From the NCBI GenBank assembly GCA_945869195.1, contig CAMBNV010000001.1:124001-188000 (forward strand): a stretch of 64,000 nt of DNA, in the 5' to 3' direction. The notes beneath the pieces were generated by a model. The model searched no databases and was not told the DNA's origin. It saw only the letters and a list, made by a program, of their open reading frames with translations. A program made the translations under genes and the position numbers. Every line of letters starts with the position of its first letter. Within the stretch, counting starts at the first letter, position 1. Positions 8,256 to 17,595 of the stretch are shown here, piece by piece. The DNA is from Gemmatimonas phototrophica (GTDB lineage: Bacteria > Gemmatimonadota > Gemmatimonadetes > Gemmatimonadales > Gemmatimonadaceae).

Positions 8256-9623
8256 TCACGAGGGTTGCTCCGGCGCGGGAGAGCGCATGAGGCCCGAGTC
8301 TAGACGCCACGCCGCGAGGTCACGTAACGCCCGCTCCGCATATTGTTCCCGCTTCACCACCTTGTCCCGCGCTGGGTTGGGAAGCTCCTCGAGCAGGCCG
8401 AAGTTTGCGTTCATCGGCTGAAAGTGTGCCGGGTCGGCTTCGCGCAGGTAGCGGTACAACGCCCCGAGCATCGTCGTGGGCGGCGGCAACACCGGAGCCT
8501 CCCCACGCAAGAGCCGGTCAAGGTTGATCGCCGCGAGCAGTCCCGTTGCGGTGCTCTCGGTGTAGCCCTCCACCCCCGTCAGCTGCCCCGCAAACATTGT
8601 CGTGGGCGCGTCGCGAAGCGCCAAAGACGGCGCGAGGCTCCCCGGTGCGTTGAGGTACGAGTTGCGGTGAATACTCCCGAACCGCAGGAACTCGGCGTTC
8701 GCCAGCCCCGGAATCAGCCGAAAGACGCGCGCCTGCTCAGGCATCCGCAGCCGCGTCTGAAACCCCACAAGGTTCCACATCCGCCCCGCCCTGTCCTCGC
8801 GACGAAGCTGCACCACGGCCCACGGCCGCCGGCCGGTGCGCGGATCGGTGAGCCCGATCGGCTTCATCGGTCCGAACCGAAGCGACTCGCGACCGCGCCG
8901 CGCCATCTCCTCGGCCGGCATGCAGCCCTCGAAGTACGGAACCGCGTCAAACTCGTGCGCCGTGAACTGGTCGGCGCTCGTGAGCGCGTCGATGAACGCG
9001 TCGTATTCGGCTCGGTCCATGGGACAGTTGAGGTACGCGCCGCCGTCTTCGGCGCCCCCCTCCATGGTCTCCTTGTCCCAGCGCGCCTGACGAAAGACGA
9101 TCGACTCGTCGATCGACTCGATCGAGAGGATTGGCGCAATCGCATCGTAGAATGCGAGCGAGTCCACCCCCAGTCGCGCCCGGATTGCCTCGGCGAGCGC
9201 GTCGCTCGTGAGCGGCCCCGTCGCGACGATCCCGACCGCAGGAAGTGTGTCTACTGCACCGCGTACGACCGTGACATTGGCATGCCCGTGCACACGGTCG
9301 TCCACCCAGGCGCTGAACTGGTCGCGGTCCACCGCAAGCGCCGACCCGGCCGGCACCCGTGCCGCATCGGCCCCGTCGAGGATCATGCAGCCAAGCGCGC
9401 GCATCTCGGCCTTGAGCAGGCCGTGTGCGTTTGTCACTTCAGTGCTCTTGAAGGTGTTCGAGCAGACGAGCTCGGCAAGCCGATCCGTCTGATGCGCGGC
9501 GGTGCGGACGCCCGGCCGCATCTCGTGCAGCACCACGCGGTGCCCGCGCTCTGCCAACTGAAACGCGGCCTCGCTCCCTGCGAGGCCGCCCCCGACGACG
9601 TGGATCGCTCGGTCCGCGCTCAC
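8256..9623 (-). CDS. trmFO: Methylenetetrahydrofolate-tRNA-(uracil-5)-methyltransferase TrmFO
   Basis: A 455-residue folate- and FAD-dependent enzyme that methylates U54 of tRNA. It begins with the FAD loop HVVGGGLAGSEAAFQLAERG, followed by HEMRP and CSNTFKS segments typical of TrmFO/GidA-small proteins. Near the C-terminus it carries FAGQLTGVEGYTES, another hallmark. I place the start at the GTG at 9623: it sits in a GTGA overlap with the topA stop and leads straight into the FAD loop, whereas a longer frame adds only low-complexity residues. It lies between topA and xerC, as in Firmicutes. Confidence 0.95.
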   Translation of the reverse strand: MSADRAIHVVGGGLAGSEAAFQLAERGHRVVLHEMRPGVRTAAHQTDRLAELVCSNTFKSTEVTNAHGLLKAEMRALGCMILDGADAARVPAGSALAVDRDQFSAWVDDRVHGHANVTVVRGAVDTLPAVGIVATGPLTSDALAEAIRARLGVDSLAFYDAIAPILSIESIDESIVFRQARWDKETMEGGAEDGGAYLNCPMDRAEYDAFIDALTSADQFTAHEFDAVPYFEGCMPAEEMARRGRESLRFGPMKPIGLTDPRTGRRPWAVVQLRREDRAGRMWNLVGFQTRLRMPEQARVFRLIPGLANAEFLRFGSIHRNSYLNAPGSLAPSLALRDAPTTMFAGQLTGVEGYTESTATGLLAAINLDRLLRGEAPVLPPPTTMLGALYRYLREADPAHFQPMNANFGLLEELPNPARDKVVKREQYAERALRDLAAWRLDSGLMRSPAPEQPS

Positions 9624-12100
9624 GCCGTCGATGCCTCGGCGTCCGCGCCGTCCAGAGCCGCCACATCCCATTCGTTCTGGCACTTAAGACATTTACGGAA
9701 ATGCCCCCGCGTCTTCGTACTCTTGGCCTCGGCGCCGACGCTGCCACAGTCGGGGCAGCTCTCCAGCGTCGGCTTGTCCCAGCAGACAAAGTCGCAGTTG
9801 GGATAGTTCTCACAACCGTAGAACGCCTTGCCCCGCTTCTTGGAGCGGCGCGCCGCGATATCTCCGCCGTCCTTCGGGCACTTCACGCCGGTCGGCATCG
9901 ACTTGGTACCACGGCATTTCGGAAACGTCGAGCACCCGAGGAACTCCCCCGAACGCGACCGACGCACCACCATCTGCTTGCTGCACAGCGGACAGAGATA
10001 GTCGGTGAGGACCGCTGGCACGCGCTCGCCCTTGAGCGGGCGCGTGTAGGTGCAGGTCTTCGGATGGTGCTCGCAAGCGACGAACGGCCCGAAGAACCCA
10101 CTCTTGGGAACAAGCTTGCCGCCGTCGGTCGGACAGCGCTCCGTCTCGAGCGCCGAGAGGTCGTGCGCTTCGCGGATCAGCGCCTCGGCATCAACCGAAC
10201 CAATCGAGACTTCGAATGGTGTCCAGAACTCGGCGAGGACGTCGCGCCACTCCATCTGACCTTCCGCGACCTTGTCGAGCTCCAGCTCCATCGCCGCGGT
10301 GAACCCGATGTCGAACTCGCGAGGAAACTGCTTCACCATCACCTTTTCCACCGACTCGCCGAGCGGTGTGGGGAAAAAGCGACGCTGCACCAGCTCTGCG
10401 TAGTGCCGCTCCGTGAGCGTCGAAATGATGCTCGCGTAGGTGGACGGGCGTCCGATCCCGCGCTTCTCGAGCTCCTTCACCAAGGACGCCTCTGAATACC
10501 GCGGCGGCGGCTCCGTGAAGTGCTGCGACGGATCGATCGACTGCACCGGTACATGCTCGCCGGATTCGATTGCAGGGAGTGCCTGCTCGTCCTCGAGCGC
10601 CTTCGAGTCACCATCCTCGCGCGTCTCACGATAGAGCGAAAGGAATCCCTTGAACTTCACCACCGATCCGGTGGCGCGGAACAGATAGCGCCCGAGATCA
10701 AAGTCGACCGTCGTCGTGTCGAACACCGCAGGCGCCATCTGACTCGCCATGAAGCGCAGCCAGATCAGGGTGTACAACTTCAGTTGATCGGGCGAGAGAT
10801 ACCGCGCTACACTCTCGGGCGAACGCGACGGATCGGTCGGTCGGATTCCCTCGTGCGCGCCTTGGGCCGCGTCGTCCTTGGTCCCGGGATAGAGCTGGGG
10901 CGTTGGTGCCAGATACTCAGCCGGGAGTTTCGCCTGTTGCAGATAGTCGGCCAAGTACTCACGGGCCGCCGCCGCCGCCGACTCCGCGACGCGCATGTGG
11001 TCCGTGCGCATGTACGTGATGAGACCAACCGCCCCGTCTTCCGTCGACAGCTGCACGCCTTCGTAGAGGTTCTGTGCGAGTCGCATCGTCCGCTTGGACC
11101 CGAAGCCGAGCTTCTTCACCGCGTCCTGCTGCAGAGTGCTCGTCTTAAACGGGGCCTCAGGGTTCTTCCGCCGCTCGCGCCGCTTAATCTCGGTGACGTC
11201 GAAGTGGCTCCGCCCCTTCAGGTCGTCGAGGATCGTCTGTGCCGAAGCCGCGTTCGGGATGTCGGCCTTCACGCCAGCGAGGTGATGGAGCTTCGCCGTG
11301 AACCCCTGCCCCTCGTGCTCGAGCTGCGCCGCGATCGTCCAGTACTCGCGCGCGGTAAACGCACGGATCTCACGCTCCCGTTCCACGAGGAGGCGTAGCG
11401 CCACCGTCTGCACGCGCCCGGCCGACAGTCCCTTCTTGACCGTCTTCCACAGCACGGGGCTCGCCTTGTAGCCCACCAGCCGGTCGAGCAGGCGCCGGGC
11501 CTGCTGCGCGTCGACCTTGTCCTGGTCGATCTCACGCGCCTCGCCCAGCGCCCTGATGACGGCGTCCTTGGTGATCTCGTAGAAGAGCGCGCGCTTGATC
11601 GGCGGCGCGAGCTTCCCCTTGATCTGCTGCTGCACATGCCACGCGATCGCTTCACCCTCACGGTCAGGGTCGGTCGCGATGAAGACGGCCTTGGCTGTCC
11701 TGGCGGCGCTTTTGAGTTCGGCGAGCGTCTTTTCCTTGCCAGGAATCGTGACGTACTGCGGCTCGAACCCATTCTCCGTGTCGATCCCGATCTGCTTCAC
11801 CGGAAGGTCACGGATATGGCCCACGGTCGCCTTCACGGCGTACCCGGAGCCGAGGTACTTGCCGATCGTCTTCGCCTTGGCGGGCGACTCGACGATCACG
11901 AGTGATTTGCCAGCGGCCGAGCGGGCGGCATCCTCATCGTGAGGCAGCTCCGGCTCGACGGGGGAGCGCCTGGTCCCGGCTTTGGCCCGCGATCCGACGC
12001 TCTTTTTCGCCGCCACCTTCTTCGCAATCGCTTTGTTGGCCACCGTCTTTGCGGGAGCCGGCTTGGTCGTTTTCTTGATGGTTTTCTTGGTCGTTGCCAT
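9620..12100 (-). CDS. topA: DNA topoisomerase I
   Basis: A type IA topoisomerase of about 826 residues that relaxes negative supercoils. After a Lys/Ala-rich N-terminal tail (about 60 residues, likely DNA-binding and disordered) comes the Toprim domain, starting SLVIVESPAKAKTIGKYLG with a later ATDPDREGEAIAWH. The active-site Tyr lies in TYMRTDHMRVAESA; the residue after TD is His, where Ser is the usual one. The C-terminus holds four Cys4-type zinc ribbons in succession. The ATG at 12100 is favoured over an upstream extension from 12124 because the conserved region and the aroK stop at 12114 leave no room. Its stop overlaps trmFO by GTGA. Confidence 0.96.
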   Translation of the reverse strand: MATTKKTIKKTTKPAPAKTVANKAIAKKVAAKKSVGSRAKAGTRRSPVEPELPHDEDAARSAAGKSLVIVESPAKAKTIGKYLGSGYAVKATVGHIRDLPVKQIGIDTENGFEPQYVTIPGKEKTLAELKSAARTAKAVFIATDPDREGEAIAWHVQQQIKGKLAPPIKRALFYEITKDAVIRALGEAREIDQDKVDAQQARRLLDRLVGYKASPVLWKTVKKGLSAGRVQTVALRLLVEREREIRAFTAREYWTIAAQLEHEGQGFTAKLHHLAGVKADIPNAASAQTILDDLKGRSHFDVTEIKRRERRKNPEAPFKTSTLQQDAVKKLGFGSKRTMRLAQNLYEGVQLSTEDGAVGLITYMRTDHMRVAESAAAAAREYLADYLQQAKLPAEYLAPTPQLYPGTKDDAAQGAHEGIRPTDPSRSPESVARYLSPDQLKLYTLIWLRFMASQMAPAVFDTTTVDFDLGRYLFRATGSVVKFKGFLSLYRETREDGDSKALEDEQALPAIESGEHVPVQSIDPSQHFTEPPPRYSEASLVKELEKRGIGRPSTYASIISTLTERHYAELVQRRFFPTPLGESVEKVMVKQFPREFDIGFTAAMELELDKVAEGQMEWRDVLAEFWTPFEVSIGSVDAEALIREAHDLSALETERCPTDGGKLVPKSGFFGPFVACEHHPKTCTYTRPLKGERVPAVLTDYLCPLCSKQMVVRRSRSGEFLGCSTFPKCRGTKSMPTGVKCPKDGGDIAARRSKKRGKAFYGCENYPNCDFVCWDKPTLESCPDCGSVGAEAKSTKTRGHFRKCLKCQNEWDVAALDGADAEASTA

Positions 12101-12113
12101 TAGGGAGGCTATC

Positions 12114-12671
12114 CTAATCACCAAAATAGGCTAAGGCAAGCGCTACTATAGATGTGGCAACAGCGTTTGGTGATATCAAATCAACGCTAACAGTATACTG
12201 TGCCTTAAGATAGCGCGCTTCTCTCCGAGCCAAAACTCCCACCAGCTTTTGCTCTGGGCCACCCCCCGCGAGCAGAGGCCGAGCCTCGGTGGAGCGGCCC
12301 ATTCGAGCCACTGCCACCGTCGGCGATACCCGAAGATAGACCGCAAGAACCGCCGGGCCGATCAATGCCAGATTTACAGGATCGTCCACCCAGCCGCCTC
12401 CGGGAGCCAGCACGATCGGCGGCGCTCCGCAGATGAGTAGCTCGGCGGTCAGCCGCCGCTCCAGCGCACGAAACGCCTCCTCTCCGGAGGCAGCAAATAT
12501 CGCACCGATACTCTGACCTTCACGCCGCTCAATTTCTCTGTCGAGGTCGACGAACGCGCACTCCAACGCCCGCGCGACCATTGGACCGACCGTGCTCTTC
12601 CCCGCGCCCGGTAGTCCGAGCAGCACGAGGTGCGCCCCCCGCCTGGCACCGGGACCTGTGCTAGGTGCCAT
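12114..12671 (-). CDS. aroK: Shikimate kinase
   Basis: A 185-residue kinase that phosphorylates shikimate in the pathway to chorismate. Walker A GLPGAGKST is near residue 17; the shikimate-binding DLDREIE and GEEAFRALE segments follow in the family order, then a GGGWVDDP loop in the place of the GGG substrate motif. The start at 12671 leaves ten bases after the aroC stop, and the product then begins a few residues before the Walker A strand. It lies next to aroC, so two chorismate-pathway steps are adjacent, and both follow pilQ, echoing the pilMNOPQ-aroK linkage known in Proteobacteria. Confidence 0.93.
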   Translation of the reverse strand: MAPSTGPGARRGAHLVLLGLPGAGKSTVGPMVARALECAFVDLDREIERREGQSIGAIFAASGEEAFRALERRLTAELLICGAPPIVLAPGGGWVDDPVNLALIGPAVLAVYLRVSPTVAVARMGRSTEARPLLAGGGPEQKLVGVLARREARYLKAQYTVSVDLISPNAVATSIVALALAYFGD

Positions 12672-12681
12672 ACCAGCAGGG

Positions 12682-13881
12682 TTAGCCAAGTCGCGCGGCC
12701 ACGCGGCCGAGATAGCCGTCGTGGTTGCGGCGCATCTCTGCGAGGGAGTCGCCGCCGAACTTTTCCGCGAACGCATCCGCCAACACCAGCGCGACCATCG
12801 CCTCGGCGATGACGCCCATCGCCGGCACCGCCGTGACGTCGCTCCGCTCAGCCGCCGCGTCGGCGGGCGCGCCGGTGCGCGTATCCACAGTGCCGAGCGG
12901 GCGCATGAGCGTTGCGATTGGCTTCATCGCCACCCGAAGCACCAGGGGTTCGCCCGTGGTCATCCCGCCCTCCAATCCACCCGCGCGGTTGGTACGGCGG
13001 CGAACGTTCCCCGTGCGCGTCGATCCTGGCGCTGGCTCGATCGCATCGTGGACCGCCGATCCCGGGAGCCGCGCGGCGGCGAAGCCGACGCCGATTTCGA
13101 CCCCCTTCACCGCGGGGATCGAACAGATCGCCTGGGCGAGCCGGCCGTCGAGCTTCCGGTCCCAGGCCACGTGCGCACCGAGTCCCACCGGCAATCCCGT
13201 GACTACCACCTCGCAGATCCCGCCCAGGGTATCGCCCCCTTGCTTTGCCTCGTCAATCCGCGCAATCATCGCGGCCTCGGCGACAGCATCGAGACAGCGG
13301 AGCAGCGACCGGTCGGCCGCCTCGTTGAGGTGCTCCGGCAACGCTCCAGCGGGCGCTGCGTCGACGCCGCCGAGATGGACCAGGTGACTCCCCACCTCGA
13401 CGCCGAACTCAGCGAGGAGTCGTCTGGCGACTGCGCCGGCCGCGACGCGGGCGGTCGTCTCGCGCGCTGAGGCTCGCTCCAGAATGTCGCGGGCGTCGTC
13501 GCGATCAAATTTGAGTATGCCGGTGAGGTCCGCATGGCCGGGACGCACGCGCGTCACCTGACGCTTCCGTCCCTCGGGAGTCTGGTCCTCGGGCCGAGGT
13601 GCGGGATCCATGATGGCCTCCCAGTTCCCCCAGTCGCGATTGCGGACGAGCATGGTGATCGGCGAGCCAATCGTCTCGCCGGCCCTTAGCCCAGACAGGA
13701 ACTCCACGCGGTCGGCCTCGATCTGCATGCGGCGCCCGCGGCCGTATCCCTGCTGCCGACGAGTCAGTTGCGCATCGATGTCACTCGCCAGGAGCGGCAA
13801 CCCTGCCGGCACGCCTTCAATGAGCGCGAGGAGCGCGGGACCGTGTGACTCGCCGGACGTGCGGAACGAGATGTGGGACAT
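12682..13881 (-). CDS. aroC: Chorismate synthase
   Basis: A 399-residue enzyme that converts EPSP to chorismate with reduced FMN. Signatures are the N-terminal FRTSGESHGPAL and RRQQGYGRGRRM segments, the GHADLTG motif in the middle and a late RVAMKPIATLMRP region; the final part holds DVTAVPAMGVIAEAM. Length is typical. It is the first gene after the pilQ terminator, so it may be read from its own promoter in the 80-odd bases between that hairpin and its start. It is followed ten bases later by aroK. Confidence 0.97.
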   Translation of the reverse strand: MSHISFRTSGESHGPALLALIEGVPAGLPLLASDIDAQLTRRQQGYGRGRRMQIEADRVEFLSGLRAGETIGSPITMLVRNRDWGNWEAIMDPAPRPEDQTPEGRKRQVTRVRPGHADLTGILKFDRDDARDILERASARETTARVAAGAVARRLLAEFGVEVGSHLVHLGGVDAAPAGALPEHLNEAADRSLLRCLDAVAEAAMIARIDEAKQGGDTLGGICEVVVTGLPVGLGAHVAWDRKLDGRLAQAICSIPAVKGVEIGVGFAAARLPGSAVHDAIEPAPGSTRTGNVRRRTNRAGGLEGGMTTGEPLVLRVAMKPIATLMRPLGTVDTRTGAPADAAAERSDVTAVPAMGVIAEAMVALVLADAFAEKFGGDSLAEMRRNHDGYLGRVAARLG

Positions 13882-13960
13882 GTCGGCGCGCGGCAGTTGG
13901 GGGAGAGGAGCGACGATGGAAGCTAGAACGGCGGAAGTGGAAAGCGAGGGTGCCAGAATG

Positions 13961-13991
13961 AGAAAGGGCGGGCCGCGTCCGCGGCCCGCCC
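13961..13991 (-). terminator. Intrinsic terminator after pilQ
   Basis: A perfect 12-bp GC-only stem (13966-13977 with 13980-13991) with a minimal loop, followed on the minus strand by TTTCTCATTCT. It lies about 20 bases past the pilQ stop and should end the pilMNOPQ transcript before aroC. Confidence 0.8.
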
Positions 13992-14013
13992 CCTCACGTG
14001 CACCGTATCGGTG

Positions 14014-15840
14014 TTAGGGCTTCACCGACCGCACCACCTCACCCTCATCGATGATGTGGGGGGTGACGAGGATCAGCAGATCCTGTTTGCGCTCCTCGAG
14101 TTTGGTCTGCGCGAACAGGCGTCCGACCAGCGGGAGATTCATCAGATAGGGGATGCCCGAGCGGGTCTTGATGACCTGCGTCTGCGTCAGGCCGGCGATG
14201 ACGGCCGTCTCCCCGTCGCCGACGAGCACTTCGTTCGTTGCGGTCCGCTCGCTGATGCTCGGCCCCGCCTCGGTGGTCCCCAGAAGCGACTGCTGTTCTG
14301 CGGTAATCTCCATGGAGATCTGACGATTGGCAGTCACATGCGGCGTGACTTCGAGCCGGATTCCGATCTTCTGACGAAAGATCTGCGGTGCCACGGCCTG
14401 GATCTGCCCAGGAATCAACGGCGGCGTCAGGAGGAAAGCAATCTCCGTGCCGGCGAAGAGCGACGCCTTCCGATTATCGATCGTCGTCGTGCTGGGCTCC
14501 GCCTGGATGTCCGAGAGCATCTCCGAACTGAGCGCGTCAAGGAAGGAGGTGAAGTTGTAGCCGCCGATCGCGGTATTGAAGATCAGGTTGAGCGCCGAGT
14601 TCCCAGAAAAGGTCCGATTCGCATTCGCCACGCCAAGGAAGGCGCCACCACTCAGATTGACGACGAAGGCCGGAGGAGCGGCGTCCTCGCCCTCGGTGAC
14701 GCGCTGCACCAATGCGTTGCTGTAAGCGGTAGGCGACCCAAAGTCGTAGCTCAGACCGAGCTGCTCGGTGGCGGTGCGGTCGACGGCGATGATCTTGGCG
14801 CGGATGGCGACCTGCGGCGTACGCACGTCGAGGTCCCGCACGAACTGCACGATCTCCGGTAGGCGCGACACCGACTCCGTGATCAGCAACGTGTTGGTCT
14901 TCTCCTCGATCGCGACGCTGCCGCGTCCGCAGCTCGCCGCCGGGGCAGCGGCGGGTGCGCCCGTTGGGGCGACGGCCTCTCCCGCCCCACTCGCGCACGA
15001 GGCGATGAGATCACGAATGGTCAGCGCGAGCTGTGCTGCCTTGGCATAGTTCAACGCGACCACGCGCGTCAGCATGGGCTCCGCCGCCACACGCGCCGCG
15101 AGGTTCTGGTAGCTGTCGATCGTAATGATGCCGGTCGAGTCCTCCACGGCAGAGAGCCCGTTGGCCTGAAGAATCTTGCCGAGCGCGACGTCCCACGGCT
15201 GACCGGGGATCTCCGCCGTGACCGTGCCAACGACCGTCGATCCCGTAATGATGGTCCGACCGGCGAATGACGCAAAGTGACCGATGACCTCGCGGATCGG
15301 CGTCTCATAGAACGAGACGTTGATGCGGGGCTGCGCGGCCTGCGCCACCAGCACCGGCGCGCGCAGTGGGCCCGCGGCAGGTGGTGCATCGACCGCGACC
15401 GTCGAGGCTCCCGCGGACCAAGCAGCAAACGCATCCGGTCCGATGACGCTCACGCGGATCTCGCCATCCGTTCGCACCACGCTGTACTCGCGGGCGCCGT
15501 CGAGGTCGAGCACCAGGCGCACGACCTCGACGTCGAACTGCGAGAGCCGCACGTTCACAATGCCGCCGCGCGACACGCGGTCGTAGAGGGGGGCGCGCAA
15601 CCGCATCGTGGCCCCGCGCACGTCGACGACGATCCGATGCGGATTCACGAGGGTGAAGTCCGAGAGCTGGACATTACCGTCGAGCGGTAGCACCACCTCG
15701 GCGCGCCCAGCGCCCGGCACCACACGCACCGACGTCACGGCGGCCGCATCGTCGCGCCTGGTCGGCGCCGCAGCGGCGGCCGTCGCGACGCTAAGGAGTG
15801 TGCCGACCGCGAGCGCGGCCAGCGTCCGATATCGCCTCAT
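14014..15840 (-). CDS. pilQ: Type IV pilus secretin PilQ
   Basis: A 608-residue outer-membrane secretin through which the pilus emerges. After a signal peptide (about residues 1-25) there is an AMIN-type domain (roughly 35-135, with the VDVRGATMRLRAPLYDRVSRGG pattern in part), then a secretin/TonB short N-terminal domain (about 175-245), an N1-type domain and the C-terminal secretin core. The core shows LVGDGETAVIAGLTQ and ends with PLVGRLFAQ and LLILVTPHII, the standard secretin finish. It is the last gene of pilM-N-O-P-Q, overlaps pilP by ATGA, and is followed by a strong terminator. Confidence 0.95.
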   Translation of the reverse strand: MRRYRTLAALAVGTLLSVATAAAAAPTRRDDAAAVTSVRVVPGAGRAEVVLPLDGNVQLSDFTLVNPHRIVVDVRGATMRLRAPLYDRVSRGGIVNVRLSQFDVEVVRLVLDLDGAREYSVVRTDGEIRVSVIGPDAFAAWSAGASTVAVDAPPAAGPLRAPVLVAQAAQPRINVSFYETPIREVIGHFASFAGRTIITGSTVVGTVTAEIPGQPWDVALGKILQANGLSAVEDSTGIITIDSYQNLAARVAAEPMLTRVVALNYAKAAQLALTIRDLIASCASGAGEAVAPTGAPAAAPAASCGRGSVAIEEKTNTLLITESVSRLPEIVQFVRDLDVRTPQVAIRAKIIAVDRTATEQLGLSYDFGSPTAYSNALVQRVTEGEDAAPPAFVVNLSGGAFLGVANANRTFSGNSALNLIFNTAIGGYNFTSFLDALSSEMLSDIQAEPSTTTIDNRKASLFAGTEIAFLLTPPLIPGQIQAVAPQIFRQKIGIRLEVTPHVTANRQISMEITAEQQSLLGTTEAGPSISERTATNEVLVGDGETAVIAGLTQTQVIKTRSGIPYLMNLPLVGRLFAQTKLEERKQDLLILVTPHIIDEGEVVRSVKP

Positions 15841-16298
15841 GGCGTCCTGCCTCCACTAGAAACGTTGAACGTCAAAACCGACTGCCGAGTGAACCCAAAT
15901 TCATCAATCGCCAGAGTGACCTCACCCTGCCGGATCGCCATCACGCGGATGCGGCCGAACACCGACCCCACGCGCGCCCGGTAGATCTCCTTCGTCGAGA
16001 TGTCTTTCATCATCGCCATCGATTGCGACGGATTCTGGTCGACGATGACGCCCGTTAACTGCAGATCCTCGAGCAGCGGTCGGATGTCGCCGGTCGCGAT
16101 CAGCGAGGCGAACGGATCACGACGACCTCCCGACACATAGCCGTAGCTTTCACGCAGGATGATGATCCGCCCGAGCGAATCCGTCGGGAACTCGATCCTC
16201 GGCGGCTCGGGCTGCTTGGGCGCTGCCACCGTCTGCGCCTGGGTCGTTGGCGCGGCGAGCACGAGCGCAAGGGTGAGGCACGCGAGTCGGCGCATCAT
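15837..16298 (-). CDS. pilP: Pilus assembly lipoprotein-like PilP
   Basis: A 153-residue secreted protein with a signal peptide ending around Thr-Gln-Ala. It has a GRRDPF motif near residue 60, the same element that precedes the beta domain of PilP, and then a small beta-rich domain (DLQLTGVIVD, then IYRARVGSVFGRIRVMAI). No lipobox Cys is visible, unlike many PilP proteins, so anchoring may be by protein contacts. Its role would be to link the PilM-N-O inner-membrane complex to PilQ. It overlaps both pilO and pilQ by four bases. Confidence 0.8.
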   Translation of the reverse strand: MMRRLACLTLALVLAAPTTQAQTVAAPKQPEPPRIEFPTDSLGRIIILRESYGYVSGGRRDPFASLIATGDIRPLLEDLQLTGVIVDQNPSQSMAMMKDISTKEIYRARVGSVFGRIRVMAIRQGEVTLAIDEFGFTRQSVLTFNVSSGGRTP

Positions 16299-16891
16299 CG
16301 ATCCTCCAGCGGCGCGGGGCGTATGACATACGTCTGGATATCGAAGCTCGCCGATAGGATCTGCTCTTCAGGACGGGTCACTTTCGCCGCGGTCGCCGTG
16401 GAGGCCGAGAGCGCGACGTTCAGTGGCACAATGATCCGGCCCAAGGACCCGATCGCCGTGAGGAGCTCGCCAATCTGGTGGTAGCTGCCCTCCATCGACA
16501 TCCGAAAACGATACGTGTCGAACGTCTCGCCCTGTACGATCGCCGCCGGTGAGAAGCTCGAGAAGGCGAGCCCCGTGCGGCGCGCGGCGCCGAAAATCTG
16601 GTCGAGCAGCGCCGGCACCTCGTTCCCCGCGGGAATGAGGGTTCGCATCAGATCGAGGTTCTCCTCCAGCCGCTTCGACTCTTCCTCTATCTGGACAACG
16701 CTCCCGCTGGCGATGAACTCCTTGGCACGCTGGTTCGACTCGTCGAGGAGTACGATATGCGCGCGTGTCCCCATCAGCTTCAACTCCTCCGGCCCGTAGC
16801 GCAGGAAGAAGAACGCCACCGCGCCGAGAATCGCGACCACACCTGCCACGACCATGAGCTGGTCGCGTTGACTTGTTGGCATTCCGGCCAT
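16295..16891 (-). CDS. pilO: Type IV pilus alignment protein PilO
   Basis: A 198-residue single-pass inner-membrane protein. One hydrophobic helix (about residues 12-32) is followed by a coiled-coil-like segment and a ferredoxin-like periplasmic domain with the YHQIGELLTAIGSLGRI pattern that defines PilO. It pairs with PilN in the alignment complex between PilM and PilP/PilQ. The pilN gene ends two bases before it, and its stop overlaps pilP. Confidence 0.88.
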   Translation of the reverse strand: MAGMPTSQRDQLMVVAGVVAILGAVAFFFLRYGPEELKLMGTRAHIVLLDESNQRAKEFIASGSVVQIEEESKRLEENLDLMRTLIPAGNEVPALLDQIFGAARRTGLAFSSFSPAAIVQGETFDTYRFRMSMEGSYHQIGELLTAIGSLGRIIVPLNVALSASTATAAKVTRPEEQILSASFDIQTYVIRPAPLEDR

Positions 16892-16893
16892 GG

Positions 16894-17580
16894 CTACCTC
16901 TCCGCGATCGTCAGGGGAACCGTGCGCACCGAGGTCGCGGGTGGCTTCGAGTACGTGACATCCAGCGTGAACTCGGTCACCTGCTTCCCGTCGACCAGGG
17001 CTGCGTTGGACCCCCCGAGCGTCACATTTTCAAGGAACTCAGACGCCTCGAGCTGCTTCATGAAGATCGTGAGGGCCTGAATGTCCACCGTGAGACCGAC
17101 TACACGGATCGTGAGCGTCGGCGGGGGTACGGAGTCGGCCTCCATCGCTTCGGGCGACACGGTCACGGCGGGATTCGAATGCGAGACCGAGCGCAACCAG
17201 GTGTAGCTCGGCAGCGCGCGCGCGATTTCGTCCATGACATGTGGCCAGACGAACCGCTCGCCGTCGAGCCCAGCGATGATCGACATCTGCTGCATGATCA
17301 GGTCGCGTTTGGCCGCGGCGAGGGCCGTCGCACGCACGACGCTCTCGAACCGCGTGCTGTCCTGCACCGCCACGCGTTCTGCTTCGGCGAGCGTCGTCTG
17401 ATGTCTGCTCAGCTGAGACATCATGCCGCCAATCCCGACGAGCCCGAGAAACAGCATCCCCGCGCCGGCGACCATCATCGGTGAGAGCGAGGCCACGAGC
17501 GCGCGCACATCGAGCGACGAACCGCCGCCAGACTTGGCCCTTTTTTTGCGTGGGCCGGGAAGAAGATTGATCTCGATCAT
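16894..17580 (-). CDS. pilN: Type IV pilus alignment protein PilN
   Basis: A 228-residue bitopic membrane protein. It opens with MIEINLLPG, the conserved INLLP element that binds the groove of PilM. A transmembrane helix follows at about residues 30-55, then a coiled-coil stretch and a ferredoxin-like periplasmic domain. Sited 15 bases after pilM and immediately before pilO. Assignment rests on motif and gene order together. Confidence 0.92.
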   Translation of the reverse strand: MIEINLLPGPRKKRAKSGGGSSLDVRALVASLSPMMVAGAGMLFLGLVGIGGMMSQLSRHQTTLAEAERVAVQDSTRFESVVRATALAAAKRDLIMQQMSIIAGLDGERFVWPHVMDEIARALPSYTWLRSVSHSNPAVTVSPEAMEADSVPPPTLTIRVVGLTVDIQALTIFMKQLEASEFLENVTLGGSNAALVDGKQVTEFTLDVTYSKPPATSVRTVPLTIAER

Positions 17581-17595
17581 CTGGTCATCCGGGCG

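Noticed and set aside
8343-9806. 487-codon plus-strand open frame
   Set aside because: Antisense to trmFO, which has all family motifs; no recognisable protein.
12672-12776. Longer N-terminus for shikimate kinase
   Set aside because: The added 35 residues overlap the end of aroC and have no similarity to kinases; the shorter start begins just before Walker A.
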